This document shows, piece by piece, positions 32,620 to 41,642 of a stretch of DNA of 64,000 nt. The stretch is from Thauera aromatica K172 (GTDB lineage Bacteria > Pseudomonadota > Gammaproteobacteria > Burkholderiales > Rhodocyclaceae). The notes under the pieces are model-generated. The model was not told the origin of the DNA. It saw only the letters and a list, made by a program, of their open reading frames with translations, and made no database searches. The translations under genes and the position numbers were made by a program. How positions within the stretch are numbered: position 1 is the first letter of the stretch; each line of letters begins with the position of its first letter. The stretch covers positions 1,798,001-1,862,000 of the forward strand of contig NZ_CP028339.1 of the NCBI RefSeq assembly GCF_003030465.1, written 5' to 3'.

Positions 32620-34956
32620 GTGCGCCGATTTTTCCACTCCCTTTATGCTGTTTTCCGCTTCAGCGCTGAGATCCGCAGGTGCGGTCCGGCGCGCGCGCGC
32701 GCCGGCTGCGGCGGCCTGCACCCGCGCTCGGTCCTGCTGCCAGCGCTGGCGGCGGTGTTCCTCGGGGGCTGCGGTTCGGCGTGGAACGATCCCTATCCGG
32801 CGCGCGAGCGCGGGGCCAATATCTTGTATACCGCGTTCACCGAGCGCCCCAAGCATCTGGACCCGGTGCAGTCCTACAGCGAGGACGAGGCGAGCTTTCT
32901 GTACCAGATCGTCGAACCTCCGCTGCAGTACCACTACCTGAAGCGCCCTTACGTGCTCGAGCCGGCGACGGCCGACGGCATGCCGGCGCTGCGCCGCTAC
33001 GATCGCTCCGGGCGCGAGCTTGCCGCCGGCGCCGACGCGGCGGCGGTCGCCCGCACGGTGGTCGAGGTGCGCATCCGCTCCGGCATTCTCTACCAGCCGC
33101 ATCCGGCCTTCGCCGTCCGGGAGGATGGCCGCCCACGCTACCTGGATCTCGAACCGGGCGATCTGCGCGCGGTTCGCGGGCTGGGGGATTTCGCCGCGAC
33201 CGGCACGCGCGCGCTGGAGGCCGGCGACTACGTCTATCAGATCAAGCGTCTCGCCGATCCGCGCCTGCATTCGCCGATTTTCGAGCTGATGGCCGAGTAC
33301 CTGCCCGGGCTGAAGACGCTGCAGGCCGAACTGGCCGCAGCCTTGCGCCTGCAGGAAGGGGGCGACGGGGCGGAGCCGGCTTCGCCCTGGCTCGATCTGC
33401 GCCGCTTCGAGCTGCCCGGCGTCGAGGTGGTGGATCGCCGTACCTACCGCATCACCTTGCAGGGAGCCTACCCGCAGTTCCTGTACTGGCTGTCGATGCC
33501 TTTCTTCAGCCCGGTGCCGCCCGAGGCCGACCGCTTCTTCAGCCAGCCCGGCATGGCCGAGCGCAATCTGACCCTGGACTGGTGGCCGATCGGCACCGGC
33601 CCCTACATGCTGGTCGAGAACAACCCGAACGCGCGCATGGTGCTGGCGCGCAACCCGAACTACCGGACCGACCCCTATCCCTGCGAAGGCGAGCCGGGCG
33701 ATGCCGAGGGCGGGCTGCTTGCCGACTGCGGCAAGGCCATGCCTTTCGTCGACCGCGTGGTGTTCTCCCGCGAGCGCGAGGGCATTCCGTACTGGAACAA
33801 GTTCCTGCAGGGGTATTACGACGCTTCCGGCGTCTCCTCGGACAACTTCGACCAGGCGGTGACGCTGACCAGCCAGGGCGAGGTCTCGCTGTCGGAAGAG
33901 ATGGAGGCGCGTGGCATCCGCCTGCTGACTTCGGTGTCGCCGTCGATCTTCTATCTGGGGTTCAACATGCTCGATCCGCTCGTCGGCGGGGGGGCGTCGA
34001 ACGCCGACAGGGAGAAGGCGCGCAAGCTGCGCCAGGCGATCTCGATCGCGCTCGACATGGAAGAGTTCGTGTCGATCTTCCTCAACGGCCGCGGCCTGCC
34101 GGCGATGAGCCCGCTGCCGCCGGGAATTTTCGGCGCGCGCGCAGGGCGGGCGGGGATGAACCCGACGGTGTACGAATGGCGCGACGGCGAGGGGGCGGAC
34201 GGCGGACGGCCGCAGCGGCGCAGCCTCGAGGTCGCCCGCCGCCTGCTGGCCGAGGCCGGCTGGCCCAACGGCCGCCATGCGCAGAGCGGCGAACCGCTGG
34301 TGATCCACCTCGACACCACGCCCGGCGGGCTCGGCGACAAGGCGCGCTCGGACTGGCTGGCCAAGCAGTTCCGTGAACTCGGCGTGCAGTTCGTCGTGCG
34401 CCCGACCGACTTCAACCGCTTCCAGGACAAGGTCCGCCAGGGGAACGCGCAGCTGTTCTTCTTCGGCTGGAACGCCGACTATCCCGACCCGGAGAATCTG
34501 CTGTTCCTGCTCCACGGCCCCCAGGGCAAGGTCAGGTTCAACGGCCAGAACGCGGCCAACTACGAGAATCCCGAATACGACGCGCTGTTCGAGCGCATGA
34601 AGGCGATGCCCGACGGTCCGGCCCGGCAGCGGATCATCGAGCGCATGGTGGCACTGCTGCAGCACGATGCGCCGTGGGTGTTCGGCTTTCACCCGATGTC
34701 GTATTCGCTGCAGCACGGCTGGGTGGAGAACCGCAAGCCGGGGGCGATGGTGCGCAACACGATGAAGTACCAGCGTATCGACGTCGAGCGCCGCGCCGCC
34801 GCGCGTGCGCAGTGGAACCGGCCGGTGCTGTGGCCGCTCGCCTTGCTCGTCTTGTTGCTCGCCGCGCTGGTCGCGCCGGCGCTGATCCACTGGCGGCGGC
34901 GCGAGGCGGCGACCGCGGCGCCGGCTGGCGCGGGCGAAGGCGGGGGAGGGCGCTGA
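32620..34956 (+). CDS. Peptide/oligopeptide-type ABC substrate-binding lipoprotein
   Basis: About 778 residues from a GTG at 32620; a TTG six bases upstream is possible and neither has a good ribosome site. A lipoprotein signal is visible as [15 protein letters not shown], with Cys as the likely lipidated residue, though the basic leader is unusually long (about 45 residues). The main body is an SBP_bac_5 type domain (about 65-690; typical [18 protein letters not shown] and [14 protein letters not shown]). It binds peptides or other small solutes in the periplasm. Unusually, it ends in a hydrophobic helix ([20 protein letters not shown]) and a basic tail, so it may be anchored at both ends. 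It overlaps the next permease gene by one base. Confidence 0.88.
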   Translation: MRRFFHSLYAVFRFSAEIRRCGPARARAGCGGLHPRSVLLPALAAVFLGGCGSAWNDPYPARERGANILYTAFTERPKHLDPVQSYSEDEASFLYQIVEPPLQYHYLKRPYVLEPATADGMPALRRYDRSGRELAAGADAAAVARTVVEVRIRSGILYQPHPAFAVREDGRPRYLDLEPGDLRAVRGLGDFAATGTRALEAGDYVYQIKRLADPRLHSPIFELMAEYLPGLKTLQAELAAALRLQEGGDGAEPASPWLDLRRFELPGVEVVDRRTYRITLQGAYPQFLYWLSMPFFSPVPPEADRFFSQPGMAERNLTLDWWPIGTGPYMLVENNPNARMVLARNPNYRTDPYPCEGEPGDAEGGLLADCGKAMPFVDRVVFSREREGIPYWNKFLQGYYDASGVSSDNFDQAVTLTSQGEVSLSEEMEARGIRLLTSVSPSIFYLGFNMLDPLVGGGASNADREKARKLRQAISIALDMEEFVSIFLNGRGLPAMSPLPPGIFGARAGRAGMNPTVYEWRDGEGADGGRPQRRSLEVARRLLAEAGWPNGRHAQSGEPLVIHLDTTPGGLGDKARSDWLAKQFRELGVQFVVRPTDFNRFQDKVRQGNAQLFFFGWNADYPDPENLLFLLHGPQGKVRFNGQNAANYENPEYDALFERMKAMPDGPARQRIIERMVALLQHDAPWVFGFHPMSYSLQHGWVENRKPGAMVRNTMKYQRIDVERRAAARAQWNRPVLWPLALLVLLLAALVAPALIHWRRREAATAAPAGAGEGGGGR

Positions 34957-35933
34957 TGCTGGCGTATCTGCTGCGCCGCGTGCTGTATGCGGTCCCGATC
35001 CTGATCGGGGTGAATCTGCTGACTTTCGTGCTGTTCTTCGTCGTCAATTCGCCCGACGACATGGCGCGCATGCAGATCGGCGTCAAGCGCGCAACGCCCG
35101 AGGCGATCGAGCGCTGGAAGGCCGAGCGCGGCTACGACAAGCCGATGTTCGTCAATGCCGAAGCGCATGGCAGCGCGCGCTTCACCGAAACGATCTTCTT
35201 CGACAAGTCGCTGCGCATGTTCGCGCTCGAGTTCGGCCGCGCCGACGACGGCCGCGACATCGGCCAGGAGATCCGCGACCGCATGGGGCCGTCGCTGGCG
35301 ATCGCGGCCCCGACCTTCATTCTCGGCCTGCTCGCCTCGATCAGCCTTGCGCTGTTGCTGGTGTTCTTCCGCTCCACCTACCTGGACTTCTGGGGGGTGG
35401 TGCTGTGCGTGGCGATGATGTCGATCTCGAGCCTGTTCTACATCATCGGCGGGCAGTGGCTGGTGTCGAAGATGTGGGCGCTGGTGCCGATCTCGGGCTA
35501 TGCGCCGGGGCTGGACGCGGCGCGCTTCCTCGTGCTGCCAGTGCTGATCAGCGTGCTCGCCGGGATCGGCTCGAGTGCGCGCTGGTACCGCACGATCTTC
35601 CTCGAGGAAATCTCCAGGGACTACGTGCGCACCGCGCGGGCGAAGGGCTTGTCCGAGCTTGCCGTGCTGTTCCGCCACGTCCTGCGCAACGCCCTGATCC
35701 CGATCCTCACCGGTGTCGTCGTCGTCATTCCGCTGCTGTTCATGGGCAGCCTGCTGGTCGAGTCCTTCTTCTCCATTCCGGGCCTGGGCAGCTACACGAT
35801 CGACGCGATCAACGCCCAGGACTTCGCCGTGGTGCGGGCGATGGTGTTCATCGGCTCGGTGCTGTACATCGTCGGCCTGGTGCTGACCGATCTCTCCTAT
35901 ACGCTGGTCGACCCCCGGGTGAGGCTGGAATGA
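34956..35933 (+). CDS. ABC transporter permease, DppB/OppB type
   Basis: 325 residues; the start ATG overlaps the stop of the binding protein gene. The protein has about six membrane helices; the first ([20 protein letters not shown]) is the standard OppB/DppB N-terminus. The EAA loop that contacts the ATPase is seen as YVRTARAKGLSELAVLFRHV. It forms the inner membrane channel with the next permease for uptake of peptides or similar solutes. It follows and precedes its partners with overlaps of one and four bases, so the three genes form one operon. Confidence 0.92.
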   Translation: MLAYLLRRVLYAVPILIGVNLLTFVLFFVVNSPDDMARMQIGVKRATPEAIERWKAERGYDKPMFVNAEAHGSARFTETIFFDKSLRMFALEFGRADDGRDIGQEIRDRMGPSLAIAAPTFILGLLASISLALLLVFFRSTYLDFWGVVLCVAMMSISSLFYIIGGQWLVSKMWALVPISGYAPGLDAARFLVLPVLISVLAGIGSSARWYRTIFLEEISRDYVRTARAKGLSELAVLFRHVLRNALIPILTGVVVVIPLLFMGSLLVESFFSIPGLGSYTIDAINAQDFAVVRAMVFIGSVLYIVGLVLTDLSYTLVDPRVRLE

Positions 35934-37432
35934 ATGCGTCGATGGGCTTCCAGCCGGTGCTGTTGTGGACCGACCTGCTGCTGTTCGCGCTGCTCGGCGT
36001 TGCGCTGCTGGGCGCGCTGCATGCGCACCGCCAGCCGCCGCTGCGCGCGGCCTGGCGCAAGGTGGGTCGGCGCCCTGCGGGGATGGCGGCGGCGACTGTG
36101 CTGCTCGTCTTCGTCGCGCTCGGCGTGCTCGACAGCCTGCACTACCGTCCGCAACTGCCGCCGCTGGCCGCGCTCGAAGGGGGCACGGGTGCGGCTTCGG
36201 CGGCGGTCGGAAGCGGGGCGGAAATCGAGGGCGGGGAGGAACGCCGGAGTGCGGCGGCGCCGCCCGCTGCGGTGTATTCGACCGAGGTGCTGTCGCTCCT
36301 CGACGCCTTGCTGGCGCCGCTGCGCGTGCACACCGAGAAGACCTATTCGGCGCCGTTCGCCTGGACCCTGTACCAGCGTGAAATCGTGCACCTGGAAGAT
36401 GGCCGGCAGATCCGCGACTACCCCCGCCTCGCGCACGGCAGCGCTCATCTCGCCGATCCGGAGGCGGAGCGTGCCGACGATATCGCCACCCGGATGCTGG
36501 CCGCGCTGGGCCAGGCGCTGCTCGCCTGGGGCGGGGGCGTCGCCCTGCTCGTCGGCCTGATCCGGCGCGGCAGCGGCCAGGGCTGGGGCGAGGCCGCACG
36601 CGCCCTGGCCGCAGGGCGCACGGTGCTCGCCTGGCGTGCGGCGCTGCTCACGCTGGGCATCGTCGTGCTTGTCGCTGCGCTCTGCCTGCATCTTGCGCCG
36701 GCGTACCACGTGCTGGGGACCGACAAGGTCGGGCAGGACGTGCTCTACCTGGCACTCAAGAGCGTGCGTACCGCGCTCGTGATCGGCACCCTGACGACGC
36801 TGGTGATGCTGCCGTTCGCGGTGGCGCTGGGAATTGCCGCGGGCTATCTCGGAGGCTGGGTCGATGACGCCGTGCAATACGTGTATACGGTGCTGAACGC
36901 GATTCCCGGCGTGTTGCTGATCGCGGCGGCGGTGCTGATGATGCAGGTCGTCATCGACACCCACCCGCAGTGGTTCGACACCGCCGCTGAGCGCTCGGAT
37001 GCGCGCCTGCTGGCGCTGTGCCTGATCCTCGGCATCACCAGCTGGACCGGTCTCGCCCGCCTGCTGCGGGGCGAGACGCTGAAGCTGCGCGAGCTGGAGT
37101 ACGTCCAGGCCGCGCGTGCCTTCGGGGTCGGTACGCCGGTCATCCTGCGCCGCCACATCCTGCCCAACGTCATGCATATCGTGACGATCGCGCTGGTGAT
37201 GGATTTTTCCGGGCTGGTGCTGGCCGAGGCGGTGCTGTCCTACGTCGGCATCGGAGTCGATCCGACCACGATCAGTTTCGGCACCATGATCAACATGGCA
37301 CGCGCCGAGCTGGCCCGCGAACCCATGGTGTGGTGGTCGCTGGCGGCGGCCTTCGTGTTCATGTTCGTGCTGGTGCTGGCGGCGAACCTGTTCGCGGATG
37401 TCGTCCGTGATGCGTTCGACCCCCGCCGCTAG
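35930..37432 (+). CDS. ABC transporter permease, DppC/OppC type with long N-terminal region
   Basis: 500 residues, longer than the usual 300. The ATG overlaps the previous stop by four bases (ATGA). The N-terminal part has two helices (about 10-30 and 48-68) and a periplasmic domain up to about residue 180. The C-terminal half (about 240-500) is the binding-protein-dependent transport domain, with the EAA loop EYVQAARAFGVGTPVILRRH. It pairs with the DppB-type permease. No ATPase gene follows; selO begins 144 bp later. Extended DppC-like permeases of this kind accompany microcin C or YejBEF-type systems, but an exact assignment is not possible here. Confidence 0.88.
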   Translation: MNASMGFQPVLLWTDLLLFALLGVALLGALHAHRQPPLRAAWRKVGRRPAGMAAATVLLVFVALGVLDSLHYRPQLPPLAALEGGTGAASAAVGSGAEIEGGEERRSAAAPPAAVYSTEVLSLLDALLAPLRVHTEKTYSAPFAWTLYQREIVHLEDGRQIRDYPRLAHGSAHLADPEAERADDIATRMLAALGQALLAWGGGVALLVGLIRRGSGQGWGEAARALAAGRTVLAWRAALLTLGIVVLVAALCLHLAPAYHVLGTDKVGQDVLYLALKSVRTALVIGTLTTLVMLPFAVALGIAAGYLGGWVDDAVQYVYTVLNAIPGVLLIAAAVLMMQVVIDTHPQWFDTAAERSDARLLALCLILGITSWTGLARLLRGETLKLRELEYVQAARAFGVGTPVILRRHILPNVMHIVTIALVMDFSGLVLAEAVLSYVGIGVDPTTISFGTMINMARAELAREPMVWWSLAAAFVFMFVLVLAANLFADVVRDAFDPRR

Positions 37433-37576
37433 CCGCTGCCGGGACCCCTGCAGACCGGCATCCAGAACCATGAGTGGGCGCGGCGACTCTCACCCGAGGT
37501 GACGGCCCGGAGGCGGAAAGGCTGCGGGCGGGAAGGCACACGGCCGGCCGATAAAATACATACAGGACATCCCCCG

Positions 37577-39166
37577 ATGAGAGAGCTGAAGTTCGACAAC
37601 CGCTTCGTCCATGAACTACCGGGCGATCCGGAAAGCGGGCGCCATGTGCGCCCGGTGCATGAGGCCTGCTACTCCCGCGTCGACCCGCTGCCGGTGCGCG
37701 CACCGGCGCTGCTGGCCTGGTCGCGCGAGGTCGGCGAGTTGCTTGGCCTCGATGAAGCGGACGCGCGCAGCCGCGAGTTCGCCGAAGTATTCGCCGGCAA
37801 CCGCCTGCTGCCCGGCATGGAGCCATACGCCGCCTGCTATGGCGGCCACCAGTTCGGCAACTGGGCGGGGCAGCTCGGCGACGGGCGGGCGATCACCCTC
37901 GGCGAAGTGATCAACCGCCGCGGCGAGCGCTGGGAACTGCAGCTCAAGGGCGCAGGCCCCACGCCGTATTCGCGCCATGCCGATGGGCGCGCGGTGCTGC
38001 GCTCCTCGCTGCGCGAATTCCTCTGCAGCGAGGCGATGCATCACCTGGGCGTGCCGACCACGCGCGCGCTGAGCCTGGTCGGTACCGGTGAAGAGGTGGT
38101 GCGCGACATGCTCTACGACGGCCACCCCCGTCCCGAGCCGGGCGCGGTGGTGTGTCGGGTGGCGCCTTCCTTCATCCGTTTCGGCAGCTTCGAGATCTTT
38201 GCTTCGCGCGGCGAGGAAAGCGTGCTCGAGCACCTGATCGACTTCACCATCGCACGCGATTTCCGCGAGCTGGCGGGCGAGACCGATCCCGCCCTGCGCC
38301 GGGTGCGCTGGTTCGAGGAAGTGTGCCGGCGCACCGCGGTGATGGTCGCGCACTGGATGCGGGTCGGCTTCGTGCACGGCGTCATGAACACCGACAACAT
38401 GTCGATCCTCGGCCTGACGATCGATTACGGCCCCTATGGCTGGATCGACGACTTCGACCCCGACTGGACGCCGAATACCACCGACGCCTTCCACCGCCGC
38501 TACCGCTTTGGTGAACAGCCCCGGATCGCGCACTGGAACCTGTGGCAGCTGGCCAATGCGATCTATCCGGTGGTCCGGGATGTGGATGCGCTCGAGCGCG
38601 GGCTCGCACTCTATGCCGAGGTGTACGAAGCCGAGCATCGCCGCCTGATGCGGGAGAAGCTCGGGCTGACACGGTCGGTGGACGGGAACGAGGGCGGGGC
38701 CGGCGGTGCGGATGAAGCGCTGCTGGGCGATCTGCATCGCCTGCTGCGGGAAGGGGAGATGGACATGACGCTCTTTTTCCGCCGCCTGGCTGCGTTCGAT
38801 CCCGCGGCGGTGCAGCCGGGGCTGTTCGACGATGTCTTCTACGATGCGGCCCGGCGTGAGGCGAGTGCCGGCGAGCTGGAGCGGTGGCTGCAGCGCTATG
38901 CAGCGAGGCTTGAGGGGGAGGGGGTTGCGCAGGCGCTGCGCAGTGAGCGCATGAACCGGGTCAATCCGCTCTATGTGCCGCGCAACTACCTTGCGCAGCA
39001 GGCGATCGACGCCGCCGAGACCGGGGACCTGTCCGTGCTCGAGCGGTGGCTTGAAGTGCTGCGCCACCCTTATACCGAGCAGCCGGACGGCGAACGCTTT
39101 GCCGGGAAACGCCCGGATTGGGCGCGCGACAAACCCGGCTGCTCGATGCTGTCGTGCAGCTCCTGA
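37577..39166 (+). CDS. selO: Protein adenylyltransferase SelO (YdiU family)
   Basis: 529 residues, normal length. SelO is a pseudokinase that transfers AMP from ATP to Ser, Thr or Tyr of target proteins. The conserved patterns [52 protein letters not shown] and DFDPDWTPN are present (in part). The C-terminus ends GCSMLSCSS: the Cys before SS corresponds to the selenocysteine in animal SelO, which most bacteria replace with Cys. The start at 37577 fits the family; a longer frame to 37499 is possible but has no support. A TAAAAT sequence about 20 bp before the start may be a -10 element. It acts in the cytoplasm, linked to redox stress. Confidence 0.94.
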   Translation: MRELKFDNRFVHELPGDPESGRHVRPVHEACYSRVDPLPVRAPALLAWSREVGELLGLDEADARSREFAEVFAGNRLLPGMEPYAACYGGHQFGNWAGQLGDGRAITLGEVINRRGERWELQLKGAGPTPYSRHADGRAVLRSSLREFLCSEAMHHLGVPTTRALSLVGTGEEVVRDMLYDGHPRPEPGAVVCRVAPSFIRFGSFEIFASRGEESVLEHLIDFTIARDFRELAGETDPALRRVRWFEEVCRRTAVMVAHWMRVGFVHGVMNTDNMSILGLTIDYGPYGWIDDFDPDWTPNTTDAFHRRYRFGEQPRIAHWNLWQLANAIYPVVRDVDALERGLALYAEVYEAEHRRLMREKLGLTRSVDGNEGGAGGADEALLGDLHRLLREGEMDMTLFFRRLAAFDPAAVQPGLFDDVFYDAARREASAGELERWLQRYAARLEGEGVAQALRSERMNRVNPLYVPRNYLAQQAIDAAETGDLSVLERWLEVLRHPYTEQPDGERFAGKRPDWARDKPGCSMLSCSS

Positions 39167-39325
39167 CTGCGCTGCGGCCTCCATCTTCCGGCGCGCCGGG
39201 CGCGATACTCCCTTTGATCGGGGTGACTAGTTCTTTCGGCCTATGTCCAGATGCAAAAACCTGCACAATGGATCCGCTGAAAGAGGTATCCTTCCCACTT
39301 ATCCCCCTATTAATGGAGCGTTTCC

Positions 39326-40087
39326 GTGTCCAGCGTCGCCCTCAGACAACCCGTCGAAGGGACTTATCACCTGCGCAAGATCGCTCCGCCGGTCTGCGTT
39401 CGCGACGCGCTGGCCGAAATTCCCATTCTGCGCGCCGCCGGGGCGCAAACGCTGGATCTGCTCGCCGATGGTGCCGAGTTCGTATCGGTGCCCTCGGGAA
39501 ACTCGATCTTCGAGCGCGAATCCCTGCCGACCGGCCTCTTCCTGGTCTATTCGGGCGCCGTCCGCCTGATGGCGCTCGGGCCGGATGGGCGCGCGCGCGT
39601 GGTCGAGATCTTCGAGCCGGGAGGGATGTTCGGTGAACTCGGCGTGTTTACCGGTCAGCGCTATCGCACCTGGACGCAGGCAGTCGGGCGGACGGTGCTG
39701 ATCCATGTCCCGTGCGAGCGCGTCGTGCAGGCGGTGGCGATTGACAATCCGCTGTCGAACCGCATGCTGTCTGCGGTGTGCGCGCGCATCCAGCGCCTGG
39801 TCGATAGCATCGGCTGCACTTCTTCGGGCGGCGCGGCGGCGAGGGTCGCCTCCTATCTGCTCGAACTCGACGAGCGTGCCGCGCGCCCCGAGGGCCCTCT
39901 GGTCCTGCCGGCGCCGAAGAACACCATCGCGTCCCTGCTCAACCTGACGCCCGAAACCCTGTCGCGCGTACTGCGCAACATGAGCGACGAAGGCGTATTG
40001 ACCGTGAGCGGGCGGCGCATCCGGATTCGCAGCCGCGCCCAGTTGCGCCGCATGACCGCCGCCGACCCAGGGGCCGCAGCCGGCTGA
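39326..40087 (+). CDS. Crp/Fnr-family regulator, DNR/NNR-like (no FNR iron-sulfur cysteines)
   Basis: 253 residues from a GTG at 39326 with GGAG upstream. A cyclic-nucleotide-binding-like domain (about 45-155, GMFGELGVFTGQRYRTW) is followed by a C-terminal HTH (about 180-240). The recognition helix has TPETLSRVLRNM: Glu210, Ser213 and Arg214 match the E--SR pattern by which FNR reads TTGAT half-sites. Only one Cys (Cys24) is near the N-terminus, so the FNR [4Fe-4S] cluster is missing; this points to a DNR/NnrR or NarR-type sensor. It lies directly upstream of narK1, so control of nitrate genes is likely. It is probably a heme- or NO-responsive activator (inference). Confidence 0.85.
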   Translation: MSSVALRQPVEGTYHLRKIAPPVCVRDALAEIPILRAAGAQTLDLLADGAEFVSVPSGNSIFERESLPTGLFLVYSGAVRLMALGPDGRARVVEIFEPGGMFGELGVFTGQRYRTWTQAVGRTVLIHVPCERVVQAVAIDNPLSNRMLSAVCARIQRLVDSIGCTSSGGAAARVASYLLELDERAARPEGPLVLPAPKNTIASLLNLTPETLSRVLRNMSDEGVLTVSGRRIRIRSRAQLRRMTAADPGAAAG

Positions 40088-40205
40088 GCCTCCCCCGTCC
40101 GCCCATGCTGCGGCGGTTCCGTGGTTGTCCATGAGGCGGATCACCGCTGCGCCGGCCGGATTCGCGCCGGCGCCTCTTTCCTGTATACCCCTCGCACCGG
40201 CGAGG

Positions 40206-40225
40206 ACTAGTTATTTAGAACTAGT
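40206..40225. promoter_or_regulatory. Inverted repeat upstream of narK1 (possible operator)
   Basis: Perfect inverted repeat ACTAGTT-N6-AACTAGT in the 259-bp gap before narK1. The half-site ACTAGTTC also occurs at 39226-39233, 100 bp upstream of the Crp/Fnr-type gene. The rest of the gap holds a single NarL-like heptamer TACCCCT at 40186-40192, and no convincing FNR box was seen. Confidence 0.5.
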
Positions 40226-40346
40226 TCCCGCCGCTAGCTCGCTCGTTTTCTCCTGCTTTTGGCGAATGGTCGCGGCCGGGCTATGCGCCTATCCTGCGGC
40301 GCAATGACCCGGGGAGCGTCCCGGGAGCGACCGGAGAGGGAATACG

Positions 40347-41609
40347 ATGGTTTCTCGCAAGCGTCAGCAGCTATCCGTGCTCATCATGAGCACTTTCGCA
40401 TTTACGGTTTGCTTTGCGGCCTGGATGCTGTTTGCGGTGATCGGCATTCCGATCAAGGAAATCCTCGCGCTCAACGAAACCCAGTTCGGTCTGCTGGCGG
40501 CGACGCCGGTGCTCACCGGCTCGCTGATCCGCTTGCCGCTCGGCATGCTGACCGACAAGTACGGCGGGCGCATCGTGTTCTTTGTGCTGATGCTGTGCAC
40601 CGTGCTGCCGATCTACCTGATCTCGCACAGCACCGAGTACTGGCATTTCCTCGTCGCCGGTCTGTTCGTCGGTCTCGCCGGCGGCTCCTTCTCGGTCGGG
40701 ATCGCTTATTGCGCGCGCTGGTTCGAGCGCCAGAATCAGGGCTTCGCGATGGGGGTCTTCGGCGCCGGCAACTCGGGGGCGGCGCTCACCAAGTTCGTCG
40801 CTCCGGCACTGGTGGTCGCCTTCGGCTGGCAGGTCGTTCCTCAGGTGTATGCGGTGGCGATGCTGGTCACCGCGCTCGCGTTCTGGTTCTTCTCCTACGA
40901 CGATCCCGAGCACCGCGTTCATTCGTCGGTGACCTTCCGCGACCAGCTTCGGGTGCTGAAAGACCCCAGGGTGTGGAAATACTGCCAGTACTACTCCATC
41001 GTGTTCGGCGGCTACGTCGGGCTCGCGCTGTGGATGACCAAGTACTACGTTGCCGAATTCGGCCTGGGACTCGAGGTCGCGGCATTGCTCGCGGCCTGCT
41101 TCTCGCTGCCGGGCGGCGTGCTGCGCGCCGTGGGGGGCTGGCTGTCGGACAAGTACGGTGCGCACAAGGTGACCTGGTGGGTGATGTGGGTGTCGTGGAT
41201 CTGCCTGTTCCTGCTGTCCTATCCGCATACCGAGTTCTCGATCCGTACGGTCAATGGCGTGCGCAGCTTCGAGATTCACCACAACGTGTGGTTCTTCACC
41301 CTGCTGATGTTCATCGTCGGTGTGGCCTGGGCGTTCGGCAAGGCTTCGGTGTTCAAGTACATCTCCAATGAGTTTCCGCGCGACATCGGCGCCGTCTCCG
41401 GCATCGTCGGTCTGGTGGGCGGCATGGGCGGCTTCCTGCTGCCGATCATGTTCGGCGCGCTGCTCGATCTGACCGGGGTGCGCTCGAGCGCCTTCATGCT
41501 GCTCTATGGCGTGACCTGGGTTTCGCTGATCTGGATGTATCTCACCGAAGTTCGCCGTGCCGACGTGCTCGATGGTCATGAGATCGCGCAGCAACCGGCC
41601 AAGGCCTGA
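40347..41609 (+). CDS. narK1: Nitrate transporter NarK1 (MFS, nitrate/H+ symporter type)
   Basis: 420 residues with about 12 membrane helices. MFS/NNP-family signatures are seen: ALNETQFGLLAATPVLTGSL, the first nitrate signature region GLFVGLAGGSFSVGIAYCAR, and the second GIVGLVGGMGGFLLPI, all glycine-rich helices that line the substrate path. NarK1-type proteins import nitrate with H+ when respiration starts. It is the first gene of the nar locus and is followed by narK2 after 33 bp. The ribosome site GAGAGGG precedes the ATG. It belongs to the shorter, 12-helix type. Confidence 0.92.
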   Translation: MVSRKRQQLSVLIMSTFAFTVCFAAWMLFAVIGIPIKEILALNETQFGLLAATPVLTGSLIRLPLGMLTDKYGGRIVFFVLMLCTVLPIYLISHSTEYWHFLVAGLFVGLAGGSFSVGIAYCARWFERQNQGFAMGVFGAGNSGAALTKFVAPALVVAFGWQVVPQVYAVAMLVTALAFWFFSYDDPEHRVHSSVTFRDQLRVLKDPRVWKYCQYYSIVFGGYVGLALWMTKYYVAEFGLGLEVAALLAACFSLPGGVLRAVGGWLSDKYGAHKVTWWVMWVSWICLFLLSYPHTEFSIRTVNGVRSFEIHHNVWFFTLLMFIVGVAWAFGKASVFKYISNEFPRDIGAVSGIVGLVGGMGGFLLPIMFGALLDLTGVRSSAFMLLYGVTWVSLIWMYLTEVRRADVLDGHEIAQQPAKA

Positions 41610-41642
41610 TTCAAGCAATTACGACAACGAGGAGTCGGTTAC

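Noticed and set aside
39214-39227. TTGATCGGGGTGAC as an FNR box upstream of the Crp/Fnr-type gene
   Set aside because: The left half is perfect but the right half matches only two of five bases.
40186-40192. NarL heptamer TACCCCT before narK1
   Set aside because: Only one heptamer is present and a seven-base degenerate motif occurs often by chance, so it is not listed as a site of its own.
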